Source: Couchioplanes caeruleus
Lineage (GTDB): Bacteria; Actinomycetota; Actinomycetes; Mycobacteriales; Micromonosporaceae
Length of the DNA: 64,000 nt
Direction: 5' to 3'
Assembly (NCBI RefSeq): GCF_023499255.1
Contig: NZ_CP092183.1
Location: 5,080,501 to 5,144,500, forward strand
The notes below the pieces were generated by a model that was given only the letters and a program-made list of their open reading frames with translations, was not told the origin of the DNA and ran no database searches. Below, piece after piece: positions 43,872-52,457 of the stretch. Position 1 is the first letter of the stretch; every line of letters starts with the position of its first letter. The position numbers and the translations under genes are program-made.

Positions 43872-44294
43872 TCATGCCGAGGGCGGGACCTGCACCCGGA
43901 CGACGGGGAACTTGCGGTCGGTCTTCTGCTCGTACTCCCGGGCCTGCGGCCAGTAGTCGCGCCAGACACCGTACGTCTCCGCCCAGCGCGGGTCGCCGGG
44001 CCGGATCACCTCGTAGCCGGCCTCGAACGTGGCGGGACCCAGCTCGACCGTGGTCGCACCGGCCGCCGCCTCGAGGTTCGCGATCCACTGCGGATCCTCC
44101 GGTCCGCCGCCGAGGCTGCCGCAGATCACGTACGCGTCCTCGTCCGGCGCCGCGACCAGCGGCGTGACGAACTCCTTGCCGGACCGGCGCCCGCGGTGAT
44201 GCAGCAGCAGCAGGGTCTTGCCCTCGAACGGGCCGCCGACGACACCGTCGTTGGCCCGGAAGGTCTCGATGATGCTGTCGTTGCTGGACGCCAT
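43872..44294 (-). CDS. Deazaflavin (F420)-dependent nitroreductase-family protein
   Basis: This 140-residue protein belongs to the Ddn/FDOR-A type: LLLLHHRGRRSGKEFVTPLV, AYVICGSLGGGPEDPQWIANLEA, TVELGPATFEAGYEVI. Members reduce quinones or nitro compounds with F420H2. It is the second of three F420-related proteins in the window. It lies 13 bp downstream of the FAD oxidoreductase gene on the same strand. Confidence 0.9.
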   Translation of the reverse strand: MASSNDSIIETFRANDGVVGGPFEGKTLLLLHHRGRRSGKEFVTPLVAAPDEDAYVICGSLGGGPEDPQWIANLEAAAGATTVELGPATFEAGYEVIRPGDPRWAETYGVWRDYWPQAREYEQKTDRKFPVVRVQVPPSA

Positions 44295-44307
44295 GCCCCC
44301 AGGTTAG

Positions 44308-45447
44308 TCACCGGTGCAGGCAACCGCTCGCCGCCCGCTCCGCCCGCATCCGTACGTCCGGGAACGAGCCGTCGCCGAACAGGATCCGGGCCGCGGCCGC
44401 CCGGCCGGCACGGCTGCGGAGCCCGGCGAAGGCCGCCTCCGCGGCGGCCGGTGAGGGCAGGCCGGCGACCAGGCGCCGCAGCATCAGCCGCCCCCGGAAG
44501 CGGGCCCGCAGCGGGCCGCCCGAATACCCGCGCAGGACGCACTGGTCGCCGGTGCGCAGGTAGCTTGCGGTGACCGCCGCGGCGAGCTCGGACATGCGCA
44601 GGCACGGGTCGAGGCCGCCGGCGGTCAGCGGCGACACCGCGCCCGCCGCGTCGCCGACGAGCAGTCCCCGCGGGCAGGCCAGCCGGCGCAGCACGCCGCC
44701 GACCGGGATCGGACCGCCGCGGCGCTCGACCGGGCCGGCCGGCGCCGCCCGGCCCGGGGCGTCAGCGGCGAAGTCGTCGAGCAGATGGCGTACGCCGGCG
44801 CGCATGGCGTGCGGATATCCGGCGACCCCGATGTGCGCGTGCCGCCCGTCGGCGATCACCCAGCCCAGGTAACCGGGGGCGATCCGGGGATCCAGCACGC
44901 AGTGGAACGCCGGGGCGCCGGGGCCCTCCGCGATCGGGTGCACGATCTCCGCCCCGACGAGCAGCCGCCGGTTCACGTCCAGCCCGAGGTCGCGCGCCAC
45001 CCGGGACCGGGCGCCGTCCGCGCCGACGACGAACCGGGCGGTCACCGGCTCCGCGCCCTCGAGCCGGGCCACGTTCCCCGACATTCCGGCGTACCGGACG
45101 CCCAGCAGGATCCGGGCCCCGGCGGCCTCGGCCGTGCGCCGCGCGTGCTCGTAGACGCCGGCCATGTCGGCGACGCGGTACTCGTCGCGGTCGCTGGTCA
45201 GGTGGACCGGGGCCCGGCGCGACGGCGGGTACAGCAGGACGTCGCGGACGCCGGGACCGAGCAGGTGCTCCGGCAGGCCGAAGTCGTCCAGGGTGCGGCG
45301 GACGAAGATGCCGGTGGTCCGGATGCCCGCCGCCAGCGACCGGCGGCGGTCGACCACCGTGACGGTCAGGTCCCGGGCGGCGAGGAGGCGCGCGGTGTGC
45401 AGGCCGGCCAGGCCCGCACCCACGACGAGAACGTCAACGGTGTGCAC
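44308..45447 (-). CDS. FAD-dependent oxidoreductase, geranylgeranyl-reductase-like
   Basis: This 379-residue flavoprotein has the dinucleotide fold VDVLVVGAGLAGLHTARLL, FVVGADGARSRVARDLG and the second FAD motif GLLVGDAAGAVSPLTAGGLD. This order is typical of geranylgeranyl-reductase and PHBH-like enzymes. It may reduce isoprenoid chains or hydroxylate aromatics. The F420-type reductase downstream is probably cotranscribed. The start is GTG. Confidence 0.85.
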   Translation of the reverse strand: MHTVDVLVVGAGLAGLHTARLLAARDLTVTVVDRRRSLAAGIRTTGIFVRRTLDDFGLPEHLLGPGVRDVLLYPPSRRAPVHLTSDRDEYRVADMAGVYEHARRTAEAAGARILLGVRYAGMSGNVARLEGAEPVTARFVVGADGARSRVARDLGLDVNRRLLVGAEIVHPIAEGPGAPAFHCVLDPRIAPGYLGWVIADGRHAHIGVAGYPHAMRAGVRHLLDDFAADAPGRAAPAGPVERRGGPIPVGGVLRRLACPRGLLVGDAAGAVSPLTAGGLDPCLRMSELAAAVTASYLRTGDQCVLRGYSGGPLRARFRGRLMLRRLVAGLPSPAAAEAAFAGLRSRAGRAAAARILFGDGSFPDVRMRAERAASGCLHR

Positions 45448-45545
45448 AGGGGCGACGGTAGGTGCGGTTCAGCGCCGGGGCGGCCGGTCACATACGACCT
45501 GCCAGGGACCTTCACATCGCCGCCACATCGGGGACCGGGAAAGAC

Positions 45546-45587
45546 GTCGCGGCCCGCAGCAGGGAGAGAGAAGCCGCGGGCCGCGAC
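45546..45587 (-). terminator. Hairpin after the GH3 gene
   Basis: GTCGCGGCCCGC (45546-45557) pairs with GCGGGCCGCGAC (45576-45587) over an 18-base loop. It lies 14 bp past the GH3 stop on the minus strand. Confidence 0.8.
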
Positions 45588-45601
45588 GAGACCAGGTGTG
45601 G

Positions 45602-47947
45602 TCAGGCCGGTCCGACGACCACCGGGGTGTGCAGGACCCGGTCCCGGCCCACCGTGCGCCGCTCCCCGGTCAGCCGGACGGTCGCCCGGCACGGCAGGTC
45701 CGTGGCGGAGGCGCCGACGTGGATCTCGACCTCGCCCGGGTCGACGACGCGGAGCAGGTCCCGGCCCACGAACGCGGTGCGGTCGGCGTGCAGGGTGAAC
45801 TCCACGCGGGCCGCGGCGCCCGCGGCGAGCGGCACCCGGGCGAACCCGGCGAGCTGCAGCAGCGGCCGGGTGACCTCCGCCTGGACGTCGTGCAGGTACA
45901 GCTGGACGACCTCGGCGCCGTCGCGCGGGCCGGTGTTGCGGACCCGTACCGAGACCGTGACCGTGCCGTCGGTGGGCAGCTCGGTGGCGCTGAGCGTCAG
46001 GTCGTCGTACTCGTACGTGGTGTACGAGCGCCCGTGTCCGAAGCCGAACATCGCCGTGGGGTCGAGGTTGCTGACGCCCTCGCTGTTCGCGCCGTACGGC
46101 GGCTGCAGGTACGTGCCGGGCTGGCCACCCGGCAGGCGCGGCACCTGGACGGGCAGCTTGCCGCTGGGGTTGAGCCGCCCGGAGACGACACCGGCGATGG
46201 CCGCGCCGCCCTCCTCGCCGGGCATGAACGCCTGGATCATCGCGGCCGCCCCCTCGTAGTCGCCCAGCGCGTACGGGCGGCCGGACACGACCACCACGAC
46301 GACGGGCGTACCCGTCTCCAGCAGCTTGCCCAGCAGCTCGCCCTGCAGGCCCGGCAGCGCCAGGTCCGGCGCGTCGCAGCCCTCGCCGGAGGTCCCGCGG
46401 CCGAACATGCCGGCCCGGTCGCCGACCACGGCGATGCAGACGTCGGCGTCGCGGGCGGCGGCGACCGCCGCGTCGAAGCCGGAGCGGTCCTCGTCGCGGA
46501 TCGGGCAGCCGGTCTCCAGCGTGAACCGGTCGTCCGGGAGCTCGGCGCGCAGCGCCGCCCACAGCGAGGCCGCCTCGAGGCCCATCCCGTACTCGGGGTA
46601 GTCGCCGAGGATGTGGTTCGGGTACGAGTAGCAGCCCATGAACGCCTGGGCGTCGTCGGCGCACGGCCCGACGACCGCGATCCGGCGCGGCGCGGTGCCC
46701 TCGGTCAGGGGCAGCACGCCGGAGTCGTTGGCGAGCAGCACGACCGAGCGCTCGGCCACCTCCCGCGCGATGGCGCGGTTGGCGGGCGAGTCGAAGTCGA
46801 TGCCGGCGCCGGCCGCGACGGAACCCTCGGGGGTCCAGTCCGGGTCGAGAAGGCCGAGCTCGGCCTTCTGCCGCAGCACGCGGCGGGCGGCCCGGTCGAC
46901 GAGCTCCTCGGGTACACGCCCCGAGCGCACCAGCTCCACGAGCCCCGCGCCGTAGCCGACGGCGTCGGGCAGTTCGACGTCGATCCCGGCGGTGAGCGCC
47001 AGCGCCCCCGCCTCGGCGGGCGTGGCGGCCACCCGGTGCATCGTCTGCAGGAACGGCACCGACCAGTAGTCGGAGACGACGACGCCGTCGAAGCCCCACT
47101 CGTCGCGCAGCACGCCGGTGAGCAGCGACGGGTCCGCGCCGACCGGCACACCGTCGATCTCCGAGTACGAGTTCATCACCGAGCGCGCGCCGCCGGCGCG
47201 GATCGCGGTCTCGAACGTCGGCAGGATGTACTCGCGCAGCTCACGCGGGCCCATGGCGACCGGGCCGTGGTTGCGGGCGGCGCGCGAGGCGGAGTAGCCG
47301 GCGAAGTGCTTGAGGGTGGCGACGAGGCCCTGCTTCTCCAGGCCCCGCACGTACGCGGCCCCCAGCGCGCCCACCAGGTACGGGTCCTCGCCCATCGTCT
47401 CCTCGACGCGGCCCCACCGGTAGTCGCGCACGACGTCGAGCACGGGCGACAGGCCCTGGTGCACGCCGACCGCGCGCATGTCGCCGGCGATCGCCGCGGC
47501 CATCCGCTCGATCAGCTCTGGGTCGAACGTGGCGGCCCACGCCAGCGACGTCGGGTAGACGGTGGCGCCCAGCGTGGTGAAGCCGGTGAGGCACTCCTCG
47601 TGCACGATCGCGGGCACGCCCAGGCGGCTGCTCTCCACGACCTGCCGCTGCAGCTCGACCACGCGGGCCCGGCCCTCGTCGGCGGTGACCGGCCGGGTGC
47701 CGAAGGGCCGGGTGAGGTGACCGATGCCGTCGCGCACCGCGGTGTCGAAGGGGCGGGAGCCGGCGGCGAAGACGTCCTGCATCGGCGCGACCTCACCGGT
47801 GGTCTCGACCGCGTCCTGCTGCCAGACGCTGCCCAGCTGGGCGACCTTCTCCTCGAGGGTCATCTCCTCCAGCAGGGCGTCGGCGCGCTCGGCGCTGGTT
47901 CGAGCGGTGTCGGTCCACGGTTGCGGGCCGGCCTTCAGCACGGTCAT
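45602..47947 (-). CDS. GH3 beta-glycosidase (beta-xylosidase/beta-glucosidase type)
   Basis: This 781-residue protein has an N-terminal TIM barrel with IVHEECLTGF, KHFAGY (213-218) and the nucleophile VVVSDYWS (D293). The alpha/beta sandwich (400-610) contains VVGDRAGMFGRGTSGEG and a C-terminal fibronectin III-like domain follows (GHGRSYTTYEYDDL). No signal peptide is seen, so it is cytoplasmic and fits hydrolysis of imported oligosaccharides. Three LacI-type sites precede it and GGAGGAG lies before the ATG. Confidence 0.94.
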   Translation of the reverse strand: MTVLKAGPQPWTDTARTSAERADALLEEMTLEEKVAQLGSVWQQDAVETTGEVAPMQDVFAAGSRPFDTAVRDGIGHLTRPFGTRPVTADEGRARVVELQRQVVESSRLGVPAIVHEECLTGFTTLGATVYPTSLAWAATFDPELIERMAAAIAGDMRAVGVHQGLSPVLDVVRDYRWGRVEETMGEDPYLVGALGAAYVRGLEKQGLVATLKHFAGYSASRAARNHGPVAMGPRELREYILPTFETAIRAGGARSVMNSYSEIDGVPVGADPSLLTGVLRDEWGFDGVVVSDYWSVPFLQTMHRVAATPAEAGALALTAGIDVELPDAVGYGAGLVELVRSGRVPEELVDRAARRVLRQKAELGLLDPDWTPEGSVAAGAGIDFDSPANRAIAREVAERSVVLLANDSGVLPLTEGTAPRRIAVVGPCADDAQAFMGCYSYPNHILGDYPEYGMGLEAASLWAALRAELPDDRFTLETGCPIRDEDRSGFDAAVAAARDADVCIAVVGDRAGMFGRGTSGEGCDAPDLALPGLQGELLGKLLETGTPVVVVVVSGRPYALGDYEGAAAMIQAFMPGEEGGAAIAGVVSGRLNPSGKLPVQVPRLPGGQPGTYLQPPYGANSEGVSNLDPTAMFGFGHGRSYTTYEYDDLTLSATELPTDGTVTVSVRVRNTGPRDGAEVVQLYLHDVQAEVTRPLLQLAGFARVPLAAGAAARVEFTLHADRTAFVGRDLLRVVDPGEVEIHVGASATDLPCRATVRLTGERRTVGRDRVLHTPVVVGPA

Positions 47948-47963
47948 GACTCCTCCTGCTTCG

Positions 47964-48096
47964 CCGAAACTTCCGGTGCTCTTCCGGACGGCACAGGCAG
48001 TCTCTCCCGGCCCGTCTTCCCGGCGCAAGCCGGAAGTTGCGACCAACACCAGTTCCGCAGGCGGGACACGCTTCGGAAGTGCCCCGGAAGTTTCAG
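47964..48096 (-). promoter_or_regulatory. LacI operators upstream of GH3
   Basis: CCGAAACTTCCGG is at 47964-47976, 17 bp before the GH3 start. CCGGAAGTTGCG (48030-48041) and CCGGAAGTTTCAG (48084-48096) lie further upstream, and CTTCGGAAG is at 48071-48079. The first is the best consensus copy in the window. Confidence 0.65.
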
Positions 48097-48111
48097 AGAC
48101 CCCGGATACGA

Positions 48112-48149
48112 CGATCCCGCCGCCTCCGCTGCGGGAGACGACGGGATCG
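48112..48149 (-). terminator. Hairpin after the penicillin-binding protein gene
   Basis: CGATCCCG (48112-48119) pairs with CGGGATCG (48142-48149), with CTCC/GGAG pairing inside. It lies 17 bp past the stop of the minus-strand penicillin-binding protein gene. Confidence 0.65.
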
Positions 48150-48165
48150 AGGGCTGCGGCCGGGT

Positions 48166-50328
48166 TCACTCCCCCGGTTTCTTGAACTCCTCCTGCGGCT
48201 TGCCGTCCATGTAGTCGGCCATCGTCCGGTAGACCGCCGGGTTCACGATGCCGTGCTGCATCCGGTCGTAGTGGCCGGCCCAGTCCGGGTTCACCAGGTA
48301 GCCGGCGACGACCAGGGACTGGGTACCCACCACCAGCGCAGCGGTCTTGTCGGCGTCCGTCGTACCGGTCTTGCCGAAGATGGGGTGACCCACCGCGTCG
48401 CGCGCGTCCGGCTCGGTGGCGCCGGAGCAGTTGCCCAGCTGGGCGTGATCACCGACCGGGCAGCGGGCCGCGTCGAGCGCCCGGCGCGCCACGTCCTTGC
48501 TGGTCGCGCGGGTGCAGTCCGGCTGGCCCACGTCCAGCTTCGTGCCGTCGGCCGAGGTGATCCGCTGGATCGGCGTGGGCTTGCAGTACATGCCGTCGCC
48601 GGCCAGGGTCGCGTACGCGTTGGCGATGTCCAGCGGCGTCGACGCCGAGACGCCCAGCGTGAACGCGCCCCACTGGTGCGCCGAGGCCGGGTCGTTGGCG
48701 AACTCGGCGTCCTGCCGGGCCCGGAACTGCACGCCGAACCGCTTCGCCACGTCCACCACCTTCTCCGCGCCCACCTGCTCCTGCAGCGGCACGAAGTACG
48801 TGTTCACCGACTTGCCGAAGCCGGTCCACATGTTGAAGGTGCCCTGCTCCGTCTTGGACGCGTTCGACGGGCAGTAGAAGTGCGTGCCCGGGCAGGCCGC
48901 GTCCGAGCTCGGGTCGATGATGTACCCCGACTTGTACGTGGAGCCCGACGTGATCGAGTGGTCCAGCCCGAAGCCGTTCTCCAGCGCCGCGACCAGCGTG
49001 AACATCTTGAACACCGAGCCGGCCTGGTAGCCGACGATGTCGCCGCCGCCGGTGATGATCGGGTTGGTGGTGTTCGGGTACGTGCCGCGGATGCCCTTCG
49101 CCGCCAGCTCCGGGTTCGAGCTGAGCTTGTTCTTCGGGTGCTCCGGGTCGTCCAGCTTGTACTTGCGGTTGGCGGCCAGCGCGCGGACCCGGCCGGTGCC
49201 CGGCTCGACCCCGGCCAGCAGCAGCGCGTTGCGGCTCTTGTCGCTGATCTGGTCGGTGATCTCCTTGCGGGCCGAGGCCTGCGCCTTGATGTCCAGCGAG
49301 GTCACCACGCGGTAGCCGCCGCTCTTGAGCTGGCGCTCACGGTCGTACGAGGTGGCGCCGAACTGCTCCTGGCTCAGCCACCAGCGGTAGAAGTAGTCGC
49401 AGAAGAAGCCCCAGTTGTTCTTGGCGACCGAGACACAGCCGTTGCCGGGACGCTTCGTCGTCTTGGCGAGCTTGACCTTCTTGGCCTGGGTGGCCTGCTC
49501 CGGCGTGACGTACTTCAGGTCACGCATGTTGTCGATGATGTAGTTGCGCCGGTCCAGCGCCTGCGGGTAGCCGCTGGGCGTGGTCGGGTCGAACGAGGTC
49601 GGCGCCTTCACCATGCCGGCGAGCAGGGCGGCCTCGGCGATCGTCAGGTCCTTCGGCTTCTTCTGGAAGTAGACCTGGCTGCCGGCGTAGACGCCGTACG
49701 CGCCGTTGCCGAACGGGGCCATGTTGAGGTAGCGCTCGAGGATCTGCTCCTTGGTGAGCTCCTTCTCGACCTGCATGGCGTACTTCATCTCGGTGAGCTT
49801 GCGCTCCGGGCTGTCCTTCGTCGCGTCGATCGCCTGCTGCGGCGTCTTGGCCGAGTACGCCAGCGTCATGCGCACGTACTGCATCGTCAGCGTGGAGGCG
49901 CCCTGCTGCGCGCCGCCCTGCTTGTTGTTGACGAAGGCCCGGGCCACGCCCTTGAGGTCGACGCCGTTGTGCTCGTAGAACTGGTGGTCCTCGGCCGCGA
50001 CGATGGCGTGCTGCATGTTGACCGAGATCTCCTTCAGCGGCACGTCGCTGCGGAACTCGTCGTACATGACCGCGAGCTGCGTCTTGCCGTCGGAGGCGAA
50101 GATCCGGGTGACCTGGGGGGCCGACTGCTGCTCCAGCTCGCTGGGCAGCTCGGCGAAGCCCTGCGAGCCCGCCTTGGCCGCCAGGCCCGACATGGCCACG
50201 GCCGGGAACGAGGCCGCCGCGACCACGACACCGGCGAGCAGGCCACAGATCACCAGCGATCCGCCGTTGGCGAAGAGGGAGCGATCGCGTTTTCGGGTCC
50301 AGAAAGTCACCCGATCCACGTTAGCCAC
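48166..50328 (-). CDS. Bifunctional class A penicillin-binding protein
   Basis: This protein of about 720 residues has a cytoplasmic N-terminus, one membrane helix at 25-46 (LVICGLLAGVVVAAASFPAVA) and a GT51 transglycosylase domain (EDHQFYEHNGVD with catalytic Glu near 113, QGASTLTMQYVRM). A transpeptidase domain follows with SVFK, SVN (SVNTYF) and KTGT motifs. It polymerises and crosslinks peptidoglycan outside the membrane. Several GTG starts (50328, 50319, 50310) fit; GGA before 50328 favours it slightly. Confidence 0.93.
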   Translation of the reverse strand: MANVDRVTFWTRKRDRSLFANGGSLVICGLLAGVVVAAASFPAVAMSGLAAKAGSQGFAELPSELEQQSAPQVTRIFASDGKTQLAVMYDEFRSDVPLKEISVNMQHAIVAAEDHQFYEHNGVDLKGVARAFVNNKQGGAQQGASTLTMQYVRMTLAYSAKTPQQAIDATKDSPERKLTEMKYAMQVEKELTKEQILERYLNMAPFGNGAYGVYAGSQVYFQKKPKDLTIAEAALLAGMVKAPTSFDPTTPSGYPQALDRRNYIIDNMRDLKYVTPEQATQAKKVKLAKTTKRPGNGCVSVAKNNWGFFCDYFYRWWLSQEQFGATSYDRERQLKSGGYRVVTSLDIKAQASARKEITDQISDKSRNALLLAGVEPGTGRVRALAANRKYKLDDPEHPKNKLSSNPELAAKGIRGTYPNTTNPIITGGGDIVGYQAGSVFKMFTLVAALENGFGLDHSITSGSTYKSGYIIDPSSDAACPGTHFYCPSNASKTEQGTFNMWTGFGKSVNTYFVPLQEQVGAEKVVDVAKRFGVQFRARQDAEFANDPASAHQWGAFTLGVSASTPLDIANAYATLAGDGMYCKPTPIQRITSADGTKLDVGQPDCTRATSKDVARRALDAARCPVGDHAQLGNCSGATEPDARDAVGHPIFGKTGTTDADKTAALVVGTQSLVVAGYLVNPDWAGHYDRMQHGIVNPAVYRTMADYMDGKPQEEFKKPGE

Positions 50329-50491
50329 GGAGATCCAGCACCACCTCTCGAGGGTTGCCCCGTACGTGTGCGCCTCCGGCTGCCGTCCGGGGCTCCTGAA
50401 CAGCCAGGTCACCCGAAGGATCGGCCGGGCGGCGAGTCCCTCTTACCCAACGACGCGGCGCGCGTCACGCTCCCGGGACGAGTGGACTGCA

Positions 50492-51472
50492 TCACACAAG
50501 TTGGTCGTCGAGCGTGGCGACACCGCCCCGCGCGGCCGCTCCGGGCAGGCGGGACCGGGCGCCCGCGTCGCCGTACAGGGCCCAGCGCAGGAACTCGGTC
50601 GACGTGGCGGCGGTCGCCTCGAAGTCGGTGCCCGTCGTCACGTGGCCGCCCTCGGTGATCGACAGCATCGCCCGCGACCAGGGCACCGCCGCGAAGACGG
50701 CATGCCCGGCCCGGTACGTCACCGTGTCGTCCCTGCGGCCGTGCACGAACAGCATGGCCGCCGGCGGCCCGGTGAACGGCGTGCCCTGGAAGTCGGTGCC
50801 GGCCAGCACCACCCCCGCCTTCAGCCGCTCGTCTCGGCGGGCGCTGAACAGGCCCGCGGTGGTGATGCCGCCCGCCGAGTGGCCGGCCGCGGCGAGCCGA
50901 TCGGGGTCGATGACCGCGCTCAGCGGGCCGCCGGCCGTCAGCAGCTGGTCGATCACGTGGGAGGCGTCCGCGGGCTGGTTGACGATGTCGAGCGGATCCA
51001 GGTCCGCGGCGCCGTACGACGTGTTCGGGTACGTCGGCCCGGCCACCACGAACCCGGCCTGCGCCCAGCGGGCCAGCATCGCCGCGTAGTCCCCCGGCTG
51101 GGCGGTGAGGCCGTGGCTGAACAGCACGAGCGGGAACCGCCCGGTGGCCGCGGGGGCATCGGTGGCGGCGCTCGTGGCGGGGTACCAGAGCGTCGTGGGC
51201 AGCGCCCGCCCGTCCCGGCTGACGTCGAGCACGCGGCGGCCCACGGCGTACGCCTGCGCGGGGGCGCTGCCGGCCGGCGGCACGTACGGGGCGGTGACCG
51301 ACTGCGGCGCGAGCGACGAGGCCGTCGTCGAGGCGAGGATGGGCGCGGCCGACGCGGAGGCACTGGTGGCCCCCGCCATCCCGACGCCCGTCCCGGTGTC
51401 GGCGGTGCACGCCGCGAGGCCCCCGGCCCCGGCGGCGCCGGCCAGCCCGAGCAGCAGTGTCCGTCTACGCAT
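50492..51472 (-). CDS. Alpha/beta-hydrolase lipoprotein
   Basis: This 326-residue protein begins MRRRTLLLGLAGAAG with lipobox LAACTA, so it is exported, probably by Tat, and lipidated. The hydrolase core has LVLFSHGLTA (oxyanion region), nucleophile elbow AAGHSAGG, acid near HGRRDDTV and a late His in TEGGHV. It resembles platelet-activating-factor acetylhydrolase or dienelactone-hydrolase-like esterases. No substrate is evident. Confidence 0.88.
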   Translation of the reverse strand: MRRRTLLLGLAGAAGAGGLAACTADTGTGVGMAGATSASASAAPILASTTASSLAPQSVTAPYVPPAGSAPAQAYAVGRRVLDVSRDGRALPTTLWYPATSAATDAPAATGRFPLVLFSHGLTAQPGDYAAMLARWAQAGFVVAGPTYPNTSYGAADLDPLDIVNQPADASHVIDQLLTAGGPLSAVIDPDRLAAAGHSAGGITTAGLFSARRDERLKAGVVLAGTDFQGTPFTGPPAAMLFVHGRRDDTVTYRAGHAVFAAVPWSRAMLSITEGGHVTTGTDFEATAATSTEFLRWALYGDAGARSRLPGAAARGGVATLDDQLV

Positions 51473-51603
51473 GGTGACATTGTTCCGGGCGTACCTGTGA
51501 TGACCTTGAGAAACGCACGAGCTGAACATCACATCCGGTGACGGGCCGGGGCCCGGGCGGGGTTTCCCGCCGCAACCGGCAGCACCGCTTACTGTTGGCA
51601 ATC

Positions 51604-52386
51604 ATGACGACCAGGCCTGTGAGGATCGGGCTGCAGCTGCAGCCCCAGCACGCGGACTACCCCACGATCCGGCGTACGGCCGCCGAGGCGGAGGAGCTCG
51701 GCGTCGACGTCCTGTTCAACTGGGACCACTTCTACCCGCTGTACGGCGCCCCCGACGGCCTGCACTTCGAATGCTGGACGATGCTCGGCGCGTGGGCGGA
51801 AGCCACGTCCCGGGTCGAGATCGGCGCGCTCGTGACCTGCAACAGCTACCGCAACCCCGACCTGCTCGCCGACATGGCGCGCACGGTCGACCACATCAGC
51901 GACGGCCGGCTGATCCTGGGCATCGGCTCCGGATGGTTCGAGAAGGACTACCAGGAGTACGGCTACGAGTTCGGCACCGCCGGCGGCCGCCTGAACGACC
52001 TCGCCGACGCCCTGCCCCGGATCGAGGCTCGGCTCGGCACGCTGAACCCGCCGCCGACCCGCAAGATCCCGGTGCTGATCGGTGGCGGCGGCGAGAAGAA
52101 GACGCTGCGCCTGGTGGCCAAGCACGCCGACATCTGGCACAGCTTCGGCGACGCCGCGACGGTCGCGCACAAGCTGGGTGTGCTCCGGCAGCACTGCGCC
52201 GACGTGGGCCGGGACTTCTCCGAGATCGAGGTCTCCGGCGGCCTGTCGGCCGAGGGCGGCGTGGAAGCCGCGACGGCGCTGCGCGAACAGGGCGTCTCGT
52301 TGTTCACCGTCGGCGTCGGCGGCCCGAAGCCGGACCTGGGCCCGCTGCGCGACTGGCTGGCCTGGCGGGACGAGCAGAACGCCTGA
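51604..52386 (+). CDS. F420-dependent LLM-class oxidoreductase
   Basis: This 260-residue TIM barrel reads RIGLQLQPQHADYPTIRRTA, FNWDHFYPLYG, VEIGALVTCNSYRNPDLLAD and GRLILGIGSGWFEKDYQEYG. It is distinct from the larger F420 enzyme at 6 kb. The family oxidises or reduces varied substrates with F420. A strong bidirectional hairpin separates it from the converging gntP-like gene. Confidence 0.9.
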   Translation: MTTRPVRIGLQLQPQHADYPTIRRTAAEAEELGVDVLFNWDHFYPLYGAPDGLHFECWTMLGAWAEATSRVEIGALVTCNSYRNPDLLADMARTVDHISDGRLILGIGSGWFEKDYQEYGYEFGTAGGRLNDLADALPRIEARLGTLNPPPTRKIPVLIGGGGEKKTLRLVAKHADIWHSFGDAATVAHKLGVLRQHCADVGRDFSEIEVSGGLSAEGGVEAATALREQGVSLFTVGVGGPKPDLGPLRDWLAWRDEQNA

Positions 52387-52399
52387 CCCCACCGCACGC

Positions 52400-52430
52400 G
52401 GCCGGGCCCGTCATCGCGACGGGCCCGGCC
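52400..52430. terminator. Bidirectional terminator between convergent genes
   Basis: GGCCGGGCCCGTC (52400-52412) pairs perfectly with GACGGGCCCGGCC (52418-52430) over ATCGC. It lies between the ends of the F420 gene (plus) and the GntP gene (minus), so it can serve both. Confidence 0.85.
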
Positions 52431-52457
52431 ACCCACGAGCGGACTGAAGGCTGCCTG

